The position numbers were made by a program, and so were the translations under genes. The notes under the pieces are model-generated. The model saw nothing but the letters and a program-made list of their open reading frames with translations, was not told where the DNA came from and searched no databases. This document shows positions 34,881-43,760 of a DNA stretch of 64,000 nt, piece after piece. The stretch covers positions 6,651,001-6,715,000 of the forward strand of contig NZ_CP108393.1 of NCBI RefSeq assembly GCF_035961655.1, in the 5' to 3' direction. Source of the DNA: Streptomyces sp. NBC_01317. GTDB taxonomy: Bacteria > Actinomycetota > Actinomycetes > Streptomycetales > Streptomycetaceae. The stretch's first letter is position 1; each line of letters opens with the position of its first letter.

Positions 34881-36605
34881 TCACCGGTCGAGGTAGGCGC
34901 GCCAGCCGCCGTACCGGGTGATGTCCTCGGTGCCTTCGCCGCCTTCGCCGCCTTCGCCGCCTTCGCTGTTTCCGAGTGCGGAAGGTTCGCAGAGGAAGCC
35001 GGGCACGGTGGTGGTGTCGGACAGTTCGACGCGGCCCAGGGTCATCGGGCGGGGGAGTGCGGCCGTCAGGGCGCCGAGGCCTTCGGGCGGCAGCTGCCAG
35101 ATCTCGACCTCGATCGAGTGGCCCTCCCGGGAGCCGGTGTGGACCAGGCCCGGCTTGGGCGGGTCGGTGCGCAGGGCGTGCAGGCGGTAGGACGGGGCCG
35201 TGGTGGTGGTACGGATCAAGCGGGCGCCCAGGGCCAGGAGTTGGGGGTTGAGGGGCTGGCCCGTCAGGTGGGCGCCCACCACCGCCACCTGCGTGGGCGG
35301 GGTGAGCAGGGCCGCGACGGTGGCCAGGTTCTCGTCCGTGCCCGCCGGGCCCACGAGCATCACGCCGAACGGGCGGCCGTCCACCTCGTCGGCCGGGACC
35401 GCCACGGCGGCCAGGTCGAAGAGGTTGGTGGAGTTGGTGAACCGGCCGAGGCGGGCGTTGGCGCCCAGCGGGTCGGCCGCCACCTCGGCGAGCGTGGGGT
35501 GGCCGGGGGTGGTGGGCAGCAGGAGCGCGTCGGCGTCGCCGAGGGCGGTCAGCGCGGTCGCCCGCAGCGCGGCGAGGGCGGCCTGGTCCGCGTACAGCTG
35601 GTGCGCGGGGATGTCGCGGGCCCGGCGGACGATCGCGGCGACGGTCGGGTCGAGGTCGGGGGAGCCCTTGTCGACAAACGCGCCGACGGCGGTGTACCGC
35701 TCGGCGACAAAGGCCCCTTCGTAGAGCATCGCGGCGGCCGCGGTGAAGGCCGTCAGGTCGACGGTCGTCAACCGGGCCCCGGCGGCGGCGAGCCGGGCCG
35801 CCGCCGCTTCGTACGCCCGCGCCCAGCCGTCGTCCAGCTCGCCGAGCTGCGCGAGCGGCGGTACGGCGACCCGCCAGGGTCCCGGGGTACGGGGCGGGGT
35901 GGCGCGGGCGCCGTCCGGCTCGGACATCAGGGCGAGGGCGAGCCGCGCCTCGGGGAGCGTACGGGCGAACACGCCGACGCAGTCGAGGCTCGCGCAGGCC
36001 GGGACCACCCCTTCGGCGGAGACCAGGCCCCGGGTGGGCTTGAGGCCGACGATGCCGTTGAAGGCGGCGGGGACCCGGTTCGATCCCGCTGTGTCCGTGC
36101 CGAGCGCGAGATCCACGAGGCCGAGGGCGACGGCGACGGCTGATCCCGAGCTGGACCCGCCGGAGACGCGCAGGGGGTCGCGGGCGTTGCGCACCGCGCC
36201 GTACGGCGAGCGGGTGCCGACCAGGCCGGTGGCGAACTGGTCCAGGTTGGTGGTGCCGAGGACGAGGGCGCCCGCGTCCTTGAGGCGGGCCACGACCGGG
36301 GCGTCCCGGTCGGGGAGGTAGGCGTAGGAGGGGCAGCCGGCGGTGGTGGGGAGGCCGGCGACGTCGATGTTGCCCTTGACCGCGAGGAGTTGGCCCGCGA
36401 GGGGGAGCGGGTCGCCGGCGCCGCGCCGGGCGTCGAGGGCATGGGCCTCGGCCTCCACGTCGGCCTGCGGGCGGAGCGAGATCCAGATCTCGGGGCGGTC
36501 GACGTGGGCGATCCGGGTGTAGGCGGCGCGGACACGGCCGAGCGCGGAGGGAGTTGAGGGGACTGAGGGCGCTGAGGGGGTTGAGGGGGCTGAGGGGAAG
36601 GTCAT
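34881..36605 (-). CDS. atzF: allophanate hydrolase
   Basis: This 574-residue amidase-signature enzyme converts allophanate to ammonia and CO2. The Ser-cisSer-Lys triad is visible in VKGNIDVAG (Lys), SGGSSSGSAVAV and GTDTAGSNRVPAAFNGIVGLKPTRG (Ser). The C-terminal allophanate-hydrolase domain ends TRYGGWRAYLDR. The ATG at 36605 shares its A with the carboxylase stop codon (TGATG). Two 9-bp tandem repeats encode unusual linkers: (Pro-Ser-X)n at the N-terminus and (Gly-Gly-Glu)n near the C-terminus. As the last gene of the operon it completes nitrogen release from the carboxylated substrate. Confidence 0.93.
   Translation of the reverse strand: MTFPSAPSTPSAPSVPSTPSALGRVRAAYTRIAHVDRPEIWISLRPQADVEAEAHALDARRGAGDPLPLAGQLLAVKGNIDVAGLPTTAGCPSYAYLPDRDAPVVARLKDAGALVLGTTNLDQFATGLVGTRSPYGAVRNARDPLRVSGGSSSGSAVAVALGLVDLALGTDTAGSNRVPAAFNGIVGLKPTRGLVSAEGVVPACASLDCVGVFARTLPEARLALALMSEPDGARATPPRTPGPWRVAVPPLAQLGELDDGWARAYEAAAARLAAAGARLTTVDLTAFTAAAAMLYEGAFVAERYTAVGAFVDKGSPDLDPTVAAIVRRARDIPAHQLYADQAALAALRATALTALGDADALLLPTTPGHPTLAEVAADPLGANARLGRFTNSTNLFDLAAVAVPADEVDGRPFGVMLVGPAGTDENLATVAALLTPPTQVAVVGAHLTGQPLNPQLLALGARLIRTTTTAPSYRLHALRTDPPKPGLVHTGSREGHSIEVEIWQLPPEGLGALTAALPRPMTLGRVELSDTTTVPGFLCEPSALGNSEGGEGGEGGEGTEDITRYGGWRAYLDR
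34932..34967. repeat. four tandem 9-bp repeats in atzF (Gly-Gly-Glu linker)
   Basis: GCCTTCGCC is repeated four times, the last copy with one change. It encodes a Gly-Gly-Glu run in the C-terminal domain of allophanate hydrolase and looks prone to copy-number change in frame. Confidence 0.9.
36553..36597. repeat. five tandem 9-bp repeats at the atzF 5' end (Pro-Ser-X linker)
   Basis: Units of the form (G/A)(C/T)TGAGGG(G/C) run five times. Read on the minus strand they encode repeated Pro-Ser-Ala/Thr/Val tripeptides immediately after the initiator region. Confidence 0.85.
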
Positions 36606-39600
36606 CACGAGTTCCTCGGGTCGGGGACGGGCGGCGACAGCACCAGCAGCGGCGTGCCCGCCTCCACCTGGGCTCCGGGGGCGGTCAGGATGTGGGTGAC
36701 CACCCCGTCGACCGGCGCGTTGACCCGTGACTCCATCTTCATCGCCTCCAGCGCCAGCAGCGGCTGGCCCGCTCTCACCCGGTCGCCGGGCGAGACGTTC
36801 AACTGCCAGACCGACGCGGCGAACTCGGCCTCCAGCAGATGGGATCCCGGGGGGACGGTGAAGTCCGTACGGGGGAGTGGCGGCGCGGCCACCGACTCCG
36901 CGCGGGCGAACTCGCCCGAGACCTCCCAGGCGTCGCGCTCCGCGCGGAACGCGGTCGCCTGGCGGGTCCGGAAGGCCGCGATCGAGTCGGCGTTCTCCGC
37001 CAGGAAGCGTTCGTGGTCGGCGAGGGCGAACGTGCCCTCCTCGATGCGGGGGACGAACCGGCCCGCCGCCATGTCGGCACGCAGCGCCAGCAGTTCGTCC
37101 GCCTCGACCGGGTACCACGTGATCCGGTCGAAGAAGCGCAGCAGCCACGGCTTGCCCTCCTCGAACGCGCCGCGCTGCTGACGGCCCGACCACACCTGGG
37201 TCGTACGGCCGACGAACTGGTAGCCGCCCGGCCCCTCCATGCCGTACACGCAGAGGTAGGCGCCGCCGATGCCGACGGAGTTCTCGGCCGTCCAGGTGCG
37301 CGCGGGGTTGTACTTGGTGGTGACCAGGCGGTGGCGGGGATCCAGGGGGGTGGCCACCGGGGCGCCCAGGTAGACGTCCCCCAGGCCCAGGACGAGGTAC
37401 TCGGCGCCGAACACCGTGCGGTACACGTCGTCGGGCGAGTCGAGGCCGTTGATCCGGCGGATGAACTCGATGTTCCACGGGCACCAGGGCGCGTCGTCCC
37501 GTACCCCCGTCATGTAGCGCTCGATGGCCTCGCGGGTCGCCGGGTCGTCCCAGGACAGCGGGAGGTGGACGGTGCGCGACGGGACCACCAGGGCGTCCGT
37601 GGGCGGGAGTTCGGCCTCGATCCGGGCGAGGGCGGGGAGGAGGGTGTCCTGGGGCAGGACGTCCGGATCGAGTTGGATCTGGAGCGAGCGGATGCCGGGC
37701 GTGAGGTCCGTGATTCCCGGCAGCGCCTCCGCCCGTACCGCCTCCGCCAGCGCGTGCACCCGCATCCTCAGGGCGAGGTCGAGTTGCATCTCGCCGTACT
37801 CGACGAGGACGTTGTCGTCGCCGCTGCGGCGGTACGTGACCGAGGGGCCGCGTCCCAGGATGCCGCCGTCGACCACGGCGGGGCGGTCGGCGGCCGGAGG
37901 GGTGGCGGGCGCGCGGCGCAGGACCGCCGCCGCGCGGGCCGTCACGGGGACGAAGCGGACCGTGTCGCCGGGGCGCAGCTGGCCGAGCTTCCAGCGCTGG
38001 CCCACCACCACGGTCGCCGGGCAGACGAAGCCGCCGAGCGAGGGTCCGTCGGGGCCGAGGAGCACCGGCATGTCCCCGGTGTAGTCGACCGCTCCGACGG
38101 AGTAGGGGGTGTCGTGGATGTTGGAGGGGTGAAGTCCCGCCTCTCCACCGTCCGTTCGAGCCCAGCGGGGCTTGGGGCCGACCAACCGGACACCGGTGCG
38201 GGCGGAGTTGAAGTGGACCTTCCACTCGGCGTCGTAGAACGTCCGCATGTCGTCCTCGGTGAAGAACTCCGGGGCCGCGTGGGGGCCTTCGACCACGCCG
38301 ATCCGCCAGGCGGTGGGGATGTCGGGCCGTTCGGTACGGGGGACAGGGGCGCCGGGGGCCGTATCTCCGGTGTGCGTGGGGTGCAGGACGTCGCCCGTGC
38401 GCAGGGCCCGCCCGCCGTGGCCGCCGAGTCCGCCGAGGGTGAAGGTGGCGGCGCTGCCGAGGAAGGCCGGGACGTCCAGGCCGCCGCCCGCGACGAGGAC
38501 GTACGTACGCAAACCCCGTTCGGTGGGTGCGCCGACGGCCAGTGAGCCGCCGGCGGGGACCGTGAACGGCTCCCACAGCGGGGCGGGTTCGCCGTCGACG
38601 GTGACAGGGGCGGGCGCGCCCGTCACACAGACGGTGGTGGTGTGGGTGAAGCGCAGGGTCGGGCCCTGGAGGGTGCACTCCAGGCCCGGAGCGCCCTCCT
38701 CGTTGCCGAGGGCGCGGTTGCCCAGCCGGAACGACAGGCTGTCCATCGGCCCCGAGGGCGGCACGCCGACCTGCCAGTAGCCGGTGCGGCCCGGCCAGTC
38801 CTGCACGGTGGTCAGGGTCCCGCCGGAGGTCACCTCGATGCGCGGGGTCGGGTCGGTGATCGTGGCCAGGGTCGCCGTGGAGTGGGTGGCGGCGCGCACG
38901 GCCGGGTCGGCCAGGGCCGCCCGTACCAGCCCGAGGTTGGTCTCGATGCCGTCGATCCGGGTCGCGGCCAGGGCCCTGTCCAGGGCGGCCAGGGCCTCGG
39001 TCCGGTCGGCGCCGTGCGCGACGACCTTGGCGAGCAGCGGGTCGTACGCCGTGGTCACCTCCGTCCCCGTCTCGATCCAGGAGTCGACGCGGACGTCCGC
39101 CGGGAAGGAGACGCGGGTGAGCAGTCCGGCGCCGGGGCGGTGGTCGCGGGAGGGGTCCTCCGCGTAGAGGCGGGCCTCGACGGCGTGGCCGTGCGGCGCG
39201 TCCGGTTCCCGTACGACCGACGTCTCGCCCTGCGCGAGGCGCAGCATCCACTCGACGAGGTCGATGCCGTGGACGGCCTCGGTGACGGGGTGTTCGACCT
39301 GGAGGCGGGTGTTGACCTCCAGGAAGTACGCCTCGGCGCGGGCGGCGTCGTAGACGAACTCGACCGTCCCCGCCGAGCGGTAGCCGATGGAGGCGCACAA
39401 GTCCCGCGCCGATGTGGCGAGTCGCTCGCGGACGGCGGGCGGGAGGTCCGGCGCGGGGGCTTCTTCGAGGACTTTCTGGTTGCGGCGCTGGAGGGAGCAG
39501 TCGCGGTCGCCGAGGCTGACGACCTGTCCCAGGCCGTCGCCGAAGACCTGTACTTCGACGTGTCGGGCGTCCTCCACCAGCCGTTCCAGGAAGAGTCCGG

Positions 39601-40201
39601 CGGAGGAGAAGGACGCCGACGCCACCCGTCGTACCCCCTCCCAGGCATCCGTGAGTCCGGCCGGGTCGCGGACCGCGCGCATCCCGATCCCGCCGCCCCC
39701 GCCGGTGGCCTTGAGCATCACGGGGTAGCCGATCGACTCGGCCGCGGCCAGTGCCGTTCCGAGGTCGGGCAGCAGGTCCGTACCGGGGGCGAGCGGTACG
39801 CCGGCCGTCCGGGCGGCGGCGCGTGCGGTGTGTTTGGCGCCGAACAGCTCCAGTTGCTCCGGGGTCGGTCCGACGAAGACGATGCCGGCGTCCTCGCAGC
39901 GCCGGGCGAATCCGGCGTCCTCGGAGAGGAACCCGTAGCCGGGGTGGATGGCGCCCGCTCCGGTGTCCTTCGCGGCCCGCAGGATCAACTCCCCATGGAG
40001 ATAGGACTCCTTGGGCGCGGCGGGACCGATCCGTACGGCGTGGTCCGCGAGCCGGACGTGGGGTGCGGGGCGGTCGGGGTCGGAGAAGACCGCGACGGTA
40101 CGGAGGCCGAGGCGGCGGGCCGTGCGGATGATCCGTACGGCGATCTCGCCCCGGTTGGCGACGAGGAGGGTGTCGAAGGCGGGGGTGAGGGTGGTGGTCA
40201 T
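36605..40201 (-). CDS. biotin-dependent urea/guanidine carboxylase
   Basis: This 1198-residue enzyme has three parts. The biotin carboxylase (residues 1-460) contains LLVANRGEIAVRIIRTA, KATGGGGGIGM and EVNTRLQVEHPVTEA. The KipI/KipA-type carboxyltransferase (about 480-1050) contains HPSNIHDTPYSVGAVDYTGDMPVLLGP. The C-terminal biotinyl domain has LLALEAMKMES near residue 1150. ATP-dependent carboxylation of urea gives allophanate and of guanidine gives carboxyguanidine. The upstream pair of DUF1989 genes, known elsewhere as carboxyguanidine deiminase CgdAB, argues for guanidine. The ATG at 40201 overlaps the preceding stop by four bases. Confidence 0.92.
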   Translation of the reverse strand: MTTTLTPAFDTLLVANRGEIAVRIIRTARRLGLRTVAVFSDPDRPAPHVRLADHAVRIGPAAPKESYLHGELILRAAKDTGAGAIHPGYGFLSEDAGFARRCEDAGIVFVGPTPEQLELFGAKHTARAAARTAGVPLAPGTDLLPDLGTALAAAESIGYPVMLKATGGGGGIGMRAVRDPAGLTDAWEGVRRVASASFSSAGLFLERLVEDARHVEVQVFGDGLGQVVSLGDRDCSLQRRNQKVLEEAPAPDLPPAVRERLATSARDLCASIGYRSAGTVEFVYDAARAEAYFLEVNTRLQVEHPVTEAVHGIDLVEWMLRLAQGETSVVREPDAPHGHAVEARLYAEDPSRDHRPGAGLLTRVSFPADVRVDSWIETGTEVTTAYDPLLAKVVAHGADRTEALAALDRALAATRIDGIETNLGLVRAALADPAVRAATHSTATLATITDPTPRIEVTSGGTLTTVQDWPGRTGYWQVGVPPSGPMDSLSFRLGNRALGNEEGAPGLECTLQGPTLRFTHTTTVCVTGAPAPVTVDGEPAPLWEPFTVPAGGSLAVGAPTERGLRTYVLVAGGGLDVPAFLGSAATFTLGGLGGHGGRALRTGDVLHPTHTGDTAPGAPVPRTERPDIPTAWRIGVVEGPHAAPEFFTEDDMRTFYDAEWKVHFNSARTGVRLVGPKPRWARTDGGEAGLHPSNIHDTPYSVGAVDYTGDMPVLLGPDGPSLGGFVCPATVVVGQRWKLGQLRPGDTVRFVPVTARAAAVLRRAPATPPAADRPAVVDGGILGRGPSVTYRRSGDDNVLVEYGEMQLDLALRMRVHALAEAVRAEALPGITDLTPGIRSLQIQLDPDVLPQDTLLPALARIEAELPPTDALVVPSRTVHLPLSWDDPATREAIERYMTGVRDDAPWCPWNIEFIRRINGLDSPDDVYRTVFGAEYLVLGLGDVYLGAPVATPLDPRHRLVTTKYNPARTWTAENSVGIGGAYLCVYGMEGPGGYQFVGRTTQVWSGRQQRGAFEEGKPWLLRFFDRITWYPVEADELLALRADMAAGRFVPRIEEGTFALADHERFLAENADSIAAFRTRQATAFRAERDAWEVSGEFARAESVAAPPLPRTDFTVPPGSHLLEAEFAASVWQLNVSPGDRVRAGQPLLALEAMKMESRVNAPVDGVVTHILTAPGAQVEAGTPLLVLSPPVPDPRNS

Positions 40202-40824
40202 GAGATGGCCGCCGTGATCGTCATCTCCACCGGCGTCGGGTCGAAGCCGTTGCACGGGTTGTTGATCTGGGGGCAGTTGGAGACGAGGACCAGGACGTCG
40301 GTCTCGGCGCGGAGGGTGACGCGCAGGCCGGGCGCCGACAGGCCGTCCACGATGCCGAGCGTGCCGTCCTTCTCCACCGGCACGTTCATGTACCAGTTGA
40401 TGTTGGAGACCAGGTCGCGCTTGCCGAGGCCGTAACGGGCCCCCTCGGAGAGGAAGTTGTCCACGCAGGCGTGCTGTGACCACGTGTGGTGGCCGTAGCG
40501 CAGGGTGTTGGACTCCTTCGAGCAGGCGCCGCCGAGGGTGTCGTGGCGGCCGCAGGTGTCCTCGGTGACCGTCATCAGCGGGGTGTGTTCGTTGGACAGC
40601 AGCACACTTCCCGTGGTGAGGAAGATGGTGCCCTGCGCGTGGAGGGTGTCGGGGGCGCTGTAGCGGACGGCGGTGTCGTGGGCGTCGTACACCAGGAAGT
40701 CGACGGCCTGGTTGCCGCCCAGGTCGGTGAGGGTGAGGTGGTCGCCCCGGCGGACGACGGCGGACCAGGCGGCGCGGGCCGGGACGACGACGGAGCGCGT
40801 CGCGGGTGTCACGTCGGCGCTCAT
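40198..40824 (-). CDS. cgdB: DUF1989 protein, carboxyguanidine deiminase subunit (urea carboxylase-associated protein)
   Basis: This 208-residue DUF1989 protein contains LGGNQAVDFLVYDAHDTAVRYSAPDT, DTCGRHDTLGGACS and the C-terminal NCPQINNPCNGFDPTPVEMTI, including conserved Cys and His that can bind zinc. Such proteins were annotated as urea-carboxylase-associated and were later shown to be subunits of a heteromeric carboxyguanidine deiminase that yields allophanate. It overlaps both neighbours by four bases, so the operon is translationally coupled. Assignment of which copy is A or B is my guess from order. Confidence 0.82.
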   Translation of the reverse strand: MSADVTPATRSVVVPARAAWSAVVRRGDHLTLTDLGGNQAVDFLVYDAHDTAVRYSAPDTLHAQGTIFLTTGSVLLSNEHTPLMTVTEDTCGRHDTLGGACSKESNTLRYGHHTWSQHACVDNFLSEGARYGLGKRDLVSNINWYMNVPVEKDGTLGIVDGLSAPGLRVTLRAETDVLVLVSNCPQINNPCNGFDPTPVEMTITAAIS

Positions 40825-41666
40825 CGGATCCCCCTGGAGGCCAGCGCCTCTTCGGTGTTGAGGAACGCGCGACGCCCCTCGGGGGTCGCCTCCCGGATCG
40901 GGTCGCCGGGCGGTGTCGGACCGGCGGCCCAGGCCAGCACCTCCAGCGGGGTGCTGGTGTACGCGGGGCGCGGGTCGAGCGGGTGCGGCACGTTCGCGAT
41001 CAGTACGGTCAGGTCCTGCTCGGCGCGCAGGGTGACCGATCCGCCGGGCCCGTACGAACCGGTGAAGGCGAGCGTGCCGTCCTCCCGTACCTCCACGCCC
41101 TGGAAGAAGGAGACCGACGGCGGCAGGTCGCGGGGTTCGAGACCGTGCTTGAGGGCGGCCAGTTTGAGGAGTTCACGGCCGGCGGGGGTGGCGGAGTGCG
41201 GGGCGCCGTCCCCGTACCGCTCGGTGTTCCGCCGCAGGGTCGAGGTGCCGCAGAGGGCGTCGTGCCTGCCGCCGGTCGTGTCGGTGACGAGCGAGGCGAG
41301 GACGCGGCCCTGGTCGGAGAGGAGCAGCCGGCCCGCGCCCAGGTAGGCGTTCCACTGGACCTTGACGGTGTCCGCCGTGTTGAGCCGCTCCCAGGGGCGG
41401 CCGTCCACATGGAGCAGGAGGTGCGCGCAGGCGTCGCCGCACAGGTCCGTGAGCCGGATCTCGGTGCCGCGCGCCACGGCCCGGTGGGTGTAGCCGCCGC
41501 CGGCGACGGTCTCCGCCCACACCAGGTGGCCCGCCTCGCAGGGGGGCGCGGGCCAGTCGGTGGCGGGCACCACCGGCATGGCGTCGGTCCTGGTCCCGGC
41601 CTGGGCGCGGGCGTGGTCCCTGGCGCCGTACGTCGTGGATGTCGCCTTCGCTGCCGCTTTCGCCAT
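40821..41666 (-). CDS. cgdA: DUF1989 protein, carboxyguanidine deiminase subunit (urea carboxylase-associated protein)
   Basis: This 281-residue DUF1989 protein is a paralogue of the following gene. Shared elements are TEIRLTDLCGDACAHLLLHVDG, DTTGGRHDALCGTSTLRRNTERYG and LIANVPHPLDPRP. The N-terminal 30 residues are Ala/Lys-rich and poorly conserved. The ATG at 41666 has GGAGGTCA six bases upstream. First gene of the minus-strand operon, it lies directly behind the palindrome at 41681-41704, so the divergent TetR protein likely controls it. Together with the second DUF1989 protein it would hydrolyse carboxyguanidine to allophanate. Confidence 0.82.
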   Translation of the reverse strand: MAKAAAKATSTTYGARDHARAQAGTRTDAMPVVPATDWPAPPCEAGHLVWAETVAGGGYTHRAVARGTEIRLTDLCGDACAHLLLHVDGRPWERLNTADTVKVQWNAYLGAGRLLLSDQGRVLASLVTDTTGGRHDALCGTSTLRRNTERYGDGAPHSATPAGRELLKLAALKHGLEPRDLPPSVSFFQGVEVREDGTLAFTGSYGPGGSVTLRAEQDLTVLIANVPHPLDPRPAYTSTPLEVLAWAAGPTPPGDPIREATPEGRRAFLNTEEALASRGIR

Positions 41667-41680
41667 GGCGTGACCTCCGG

Positions 41681-41704
41681 TTTCTGTCGTCCGACAGAAA
41701 TTAG
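41681..41704. promoter_or_regulatory. putative TetR operator upstream of the carboxylase operon
   Basis: TTTCTGTCG and CGACAGAAA form a perfect 9-bp inverted repeat around TC, followed by TTAG. The same 24-base element with three differences occurs at 45320-45343 before the APC permease. Confidence 0.8.
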
Positions 41705-41813
41705 AGGGGTGGGGGGATTCGGAGCGATTGCCCGTCTGTTGCACGGGAGTTACGGGACGCTCACCGTGAGCGGCCAAGATCCGCGGAAACACCTGTGTGC
41801 GACGATCGGTGCC

Positions 41814-42452
41814 ATGGGCACGACGGGACGACGGGTCGGAAGGCCGCGCGCCGCGCAGCGGCCGGACAGCGGGCTGGCGGTGCGGGACGAGCTGCTCGGG
41901 GCGGCGGCCGAGCTGTTCACGACGCTCGGGTACGCGGCGACCACGACGCGGACGGTCGCCGAGCGCGCGGGCCTGCGGCAGGCCACGATGTACCACTACT
42001 TCGACGGCAAGGAGGACCTCCTGGCCGAGCTGCTGGAGTCGACCGTGACGCCCTCGCTGGCGCTCGCGCGCGGGCTGCTCGCCGAGGAGGGGCGGTCGCC
42101 GGAGACCAGGCTGTGGGACCTGTGCCGCTCGGACGTGGAGCTGCTGTGCGGCGGCCCGCACAACCTGGGCGGCCTGTACCTGCTGCCGGAGGTGAGGGCG
42201 GAGCGCTTCGCCGGCTTCCACCGGGTACGGGCCGACCTCAAGGACGCGTACGGCCAGCTGCTCGCCGCGACGGGCCCCGGATCCCTCCTGGACAAGGGCG
42301 AGTTGGCGGTCCGCACGGACCTGGTGTTCGGCCTGATCGAGGGTGTGATCCTGGTCCACCGCTCGGACCCCGACCGCCCGGTGGAAGCATTCGCGGCGGC
42401 GACGGCGGACGCGGCGCTGCGGATCGTGGGGGTGACGGCGGAGGGGGCGTGA
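41814..42452 (+). CDS. TetR-family transcriptional regulator
   Basis: This 212-residue regulator has an N-terminal Arg-rich arm, then the helix-turn-helix RDELLGAAAELFTTLGYAATTTRTVAERAGLRQATMYHYFDGKEDLLAELL. A C-terminal ligand-binding helical domain follows. It is divergent from the carboxylase operon and lies between it and the permease gene, and two copies of a palindrome flank the whole arrangement. A role as repressor of guanidine or urea uptake and catabolism is inferred from position. The ATG at 41814 is used although the frame is open far upstream. No strong ribosome binding site is visible. Confidence 0.9.
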   Translation: MGTTGRRVGRPRAAQRPDSGLAVRDELLGAAAELFTTLGYAATTTRTVAERAGLRQATMYHYFDGKEDLLAELLESTVTPSLALARGLLAEEGRSPETRLWDLCRSDVELLCGGPHNLGGLYLLPEVRAERFAGFHRVRADLKDAYGQLLAATGPGSLLDKGELAVRTDLVFGLIEGVILVHRSDPDRPVEAFAAATADAALRIVGVTAEGA

Positions 42453-42776
42453 GGGGGCGGGCGCGGGCGCTCCGGCGGTGCGCGCGGTGCTCGGTCGAGG
42501 CCGGCTCGCGCTCCAGCCCCCGGCTCGCGCCCCGGCCCCCGGCCTGCGCCCCGTCCCCGGCACGGGCGTCGGCCCCCGGCCTGCCCCGGCACCTGCCCCC
42601 GGCCCGGCACGGGCCACGGCCCCGCCTTCGGCCCGGCTCGGCCCCTCGCCCGGCCCCGGCTCGGGCCTGGCCCGGGGGCCCGCTCCGGCCCCGCTCCGGC
42701 CCGGCCCCGCTCCGGCCCGGCCCCGCTCGGAGCCGGCTCAGGTCCGACCCAGGTCCGGGGCAGGTCCGACCTTGGC
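42453..42776. other. 324-base low-complexity G+C-rich spacer
   Basis: No gene is supported here. The stretch is almost entirely G and C and consists of degenerate repeats of CCCCGGC/CCCGGCC-type strings; a clearer triplet at 42690-42730 repeats CTCCGGCCCGGCCCCG. Towards the end AGGTCCG recurs three times. It separates the 3' ends of the convergent TetR and ADP-ribosylglycohydrolase genes and could form strong terminator-like structure. Confidence 0.6.
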
Positions 42777-43760
42777 TCAGAGGTGGGGCCGCGCCGGGCC
42801 CCGTACCAGTGCCTTCGCCAGTGTCACCAGATCCGCCGCGTCCAGCACCCGGTTCCCGAAGCCGGGGAGGGGGACGTGCAGCGGTTCGGTCCAGCGGGGC
42901 GGGATCGCCGACAGGCCGTGGATCGCGCCCGCCAGGGTTCCGGTCACCGCAGCCACCGTGTCCGTGTCTCCGCCCAGGTCGATCGCGGCGGCCACGGCCG
43001 TCTCGTACGAATCCGTCGTGCGCAGCGCCCAGAGCGCGGAGCCCAGGCACGGCCAGACGGCGCCGTTGAACTCCGTGGCCAGGCCGGGGTGCCAGTCGGG
43101 AGCCAGGGCGGTGGCCCAGCGCGGGCGGTGGTCCTCGGTCACCTGGGCGAGGGTGGCCGGGACGGCGGCCACCGGATCGCCGCCGTCCAGCGCGACCCGT
43201 ACCAGTTCGTGCAGGACGGCCGTACCTTCCCAGGCGGCCCCGTCGCCGTGGGTGAGCGCGGCGATCCGCCGGGCGGCGGCCATCGTGGCCTCCTGGCCGG
43301 CTCCGGCGAAGTGAACGGCGGAGGTGGCGGCTCGCATCAGTGAACCGTTGCCCGCCGCCCGGCCGGTCCGCTGGAAGTGGAGGGGCGCGGCCAGATCCCA
43401 GGGGTCGCCGGACGTCAGTACGTCCTCGGTCTGGAGGCCGATGTCCTTCGGGTCGGCGGCCGCCCAGCGCCGGAACCGGTCGAAGATGTCGGCCAGGTCC
43501 GGACCGCCGCGCTCCAGCAGCGACTCGCCGACGAGCACCGCCATCTGCGTGTCGTCGGTGGCCTCGCCCGGGTCCCACCCGCCGCCTCCGCACATCGCGC
43601 CCACCCCGTCGGGAAACCGTGCCGAGTAGACCCCGGCGGGCCCGAACTCGAAGGGCGCACCGAGCGCGTCCCCGACGGCGGAACCGACAACGGCCCCCGC
43701 CGCGCGGTCCGTTCGGGTGGGGTGGTCCTGTGGTGTCATCCGGGTGGCCGACTCTGTCAT
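42777..43760 (-). CDS. ADP-ribosylglycohydrolase family protein (DraG/ARH-like)
   Basis: This 327-residue protein has the two dinuclear-metal motifs of the family: GGGGWDPGEATDDTQMAVLVG (Thr-Asp-Asp-Thr) and AIDLGGDTDTVAAVTGTLAGA. The N-terminal GSAVGDALGAPFEF is the common first motif. Family members hydrolyse ADP-ribose from arginine or from other groups. The ATG at 43760 overlaps the permease stop codon (ATGA), so it is translated together with the permease and probably controlled by the same operator. A link to nitrogen metabolism is inferred from this coupling; the substrate is unknown. Confidence 0.88.
   Translation of the reverse strand: MTESATRMTPQDHPTRTDRAAGAVVGSAVGDALGAPFEFGPAGVYSARFPDGVGAMCGGGGWDPGEATDDTQMAVLVGESLLERGGPDLADIFDRFRRWAAADPKDIGLQTEDVLTSGDPWDLAAPLHFQRTGRAAGNGSLMRAATSAVHFAGAGQEATMAAARRIAALTHGDGAAWEGTAVLHELVRVALDGGDPVAAVPATLAQVTEDHRPRWATALAPDWHPGLATEFNGAVWPCLGSALWALRTTDSYETAVAAAIDLGGDTDTVAAVTGTLAGAIHGLSAIPPRWTEPLHVPLPGFGNRVLDAADLVTLAKALVRGPARPHL

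Noticed and set aside
36605-39398. Long alternative minus-strand frame overlapping the carboxylase, continuous with atzF
   Set aside because: The part upstream of 36605 is Arg/Pro/Gly-rich shadow sequence of the carboxylase; the real frame shows biotin carboxylase and biotinyl motifs.
41667-41813. Guanidine-I (ykkC) riboswitch before the carboxylase operon
   Set aside because: The leader is too short and holds only the TetR-type palindrome; no conserved ykkC motifs were seen.
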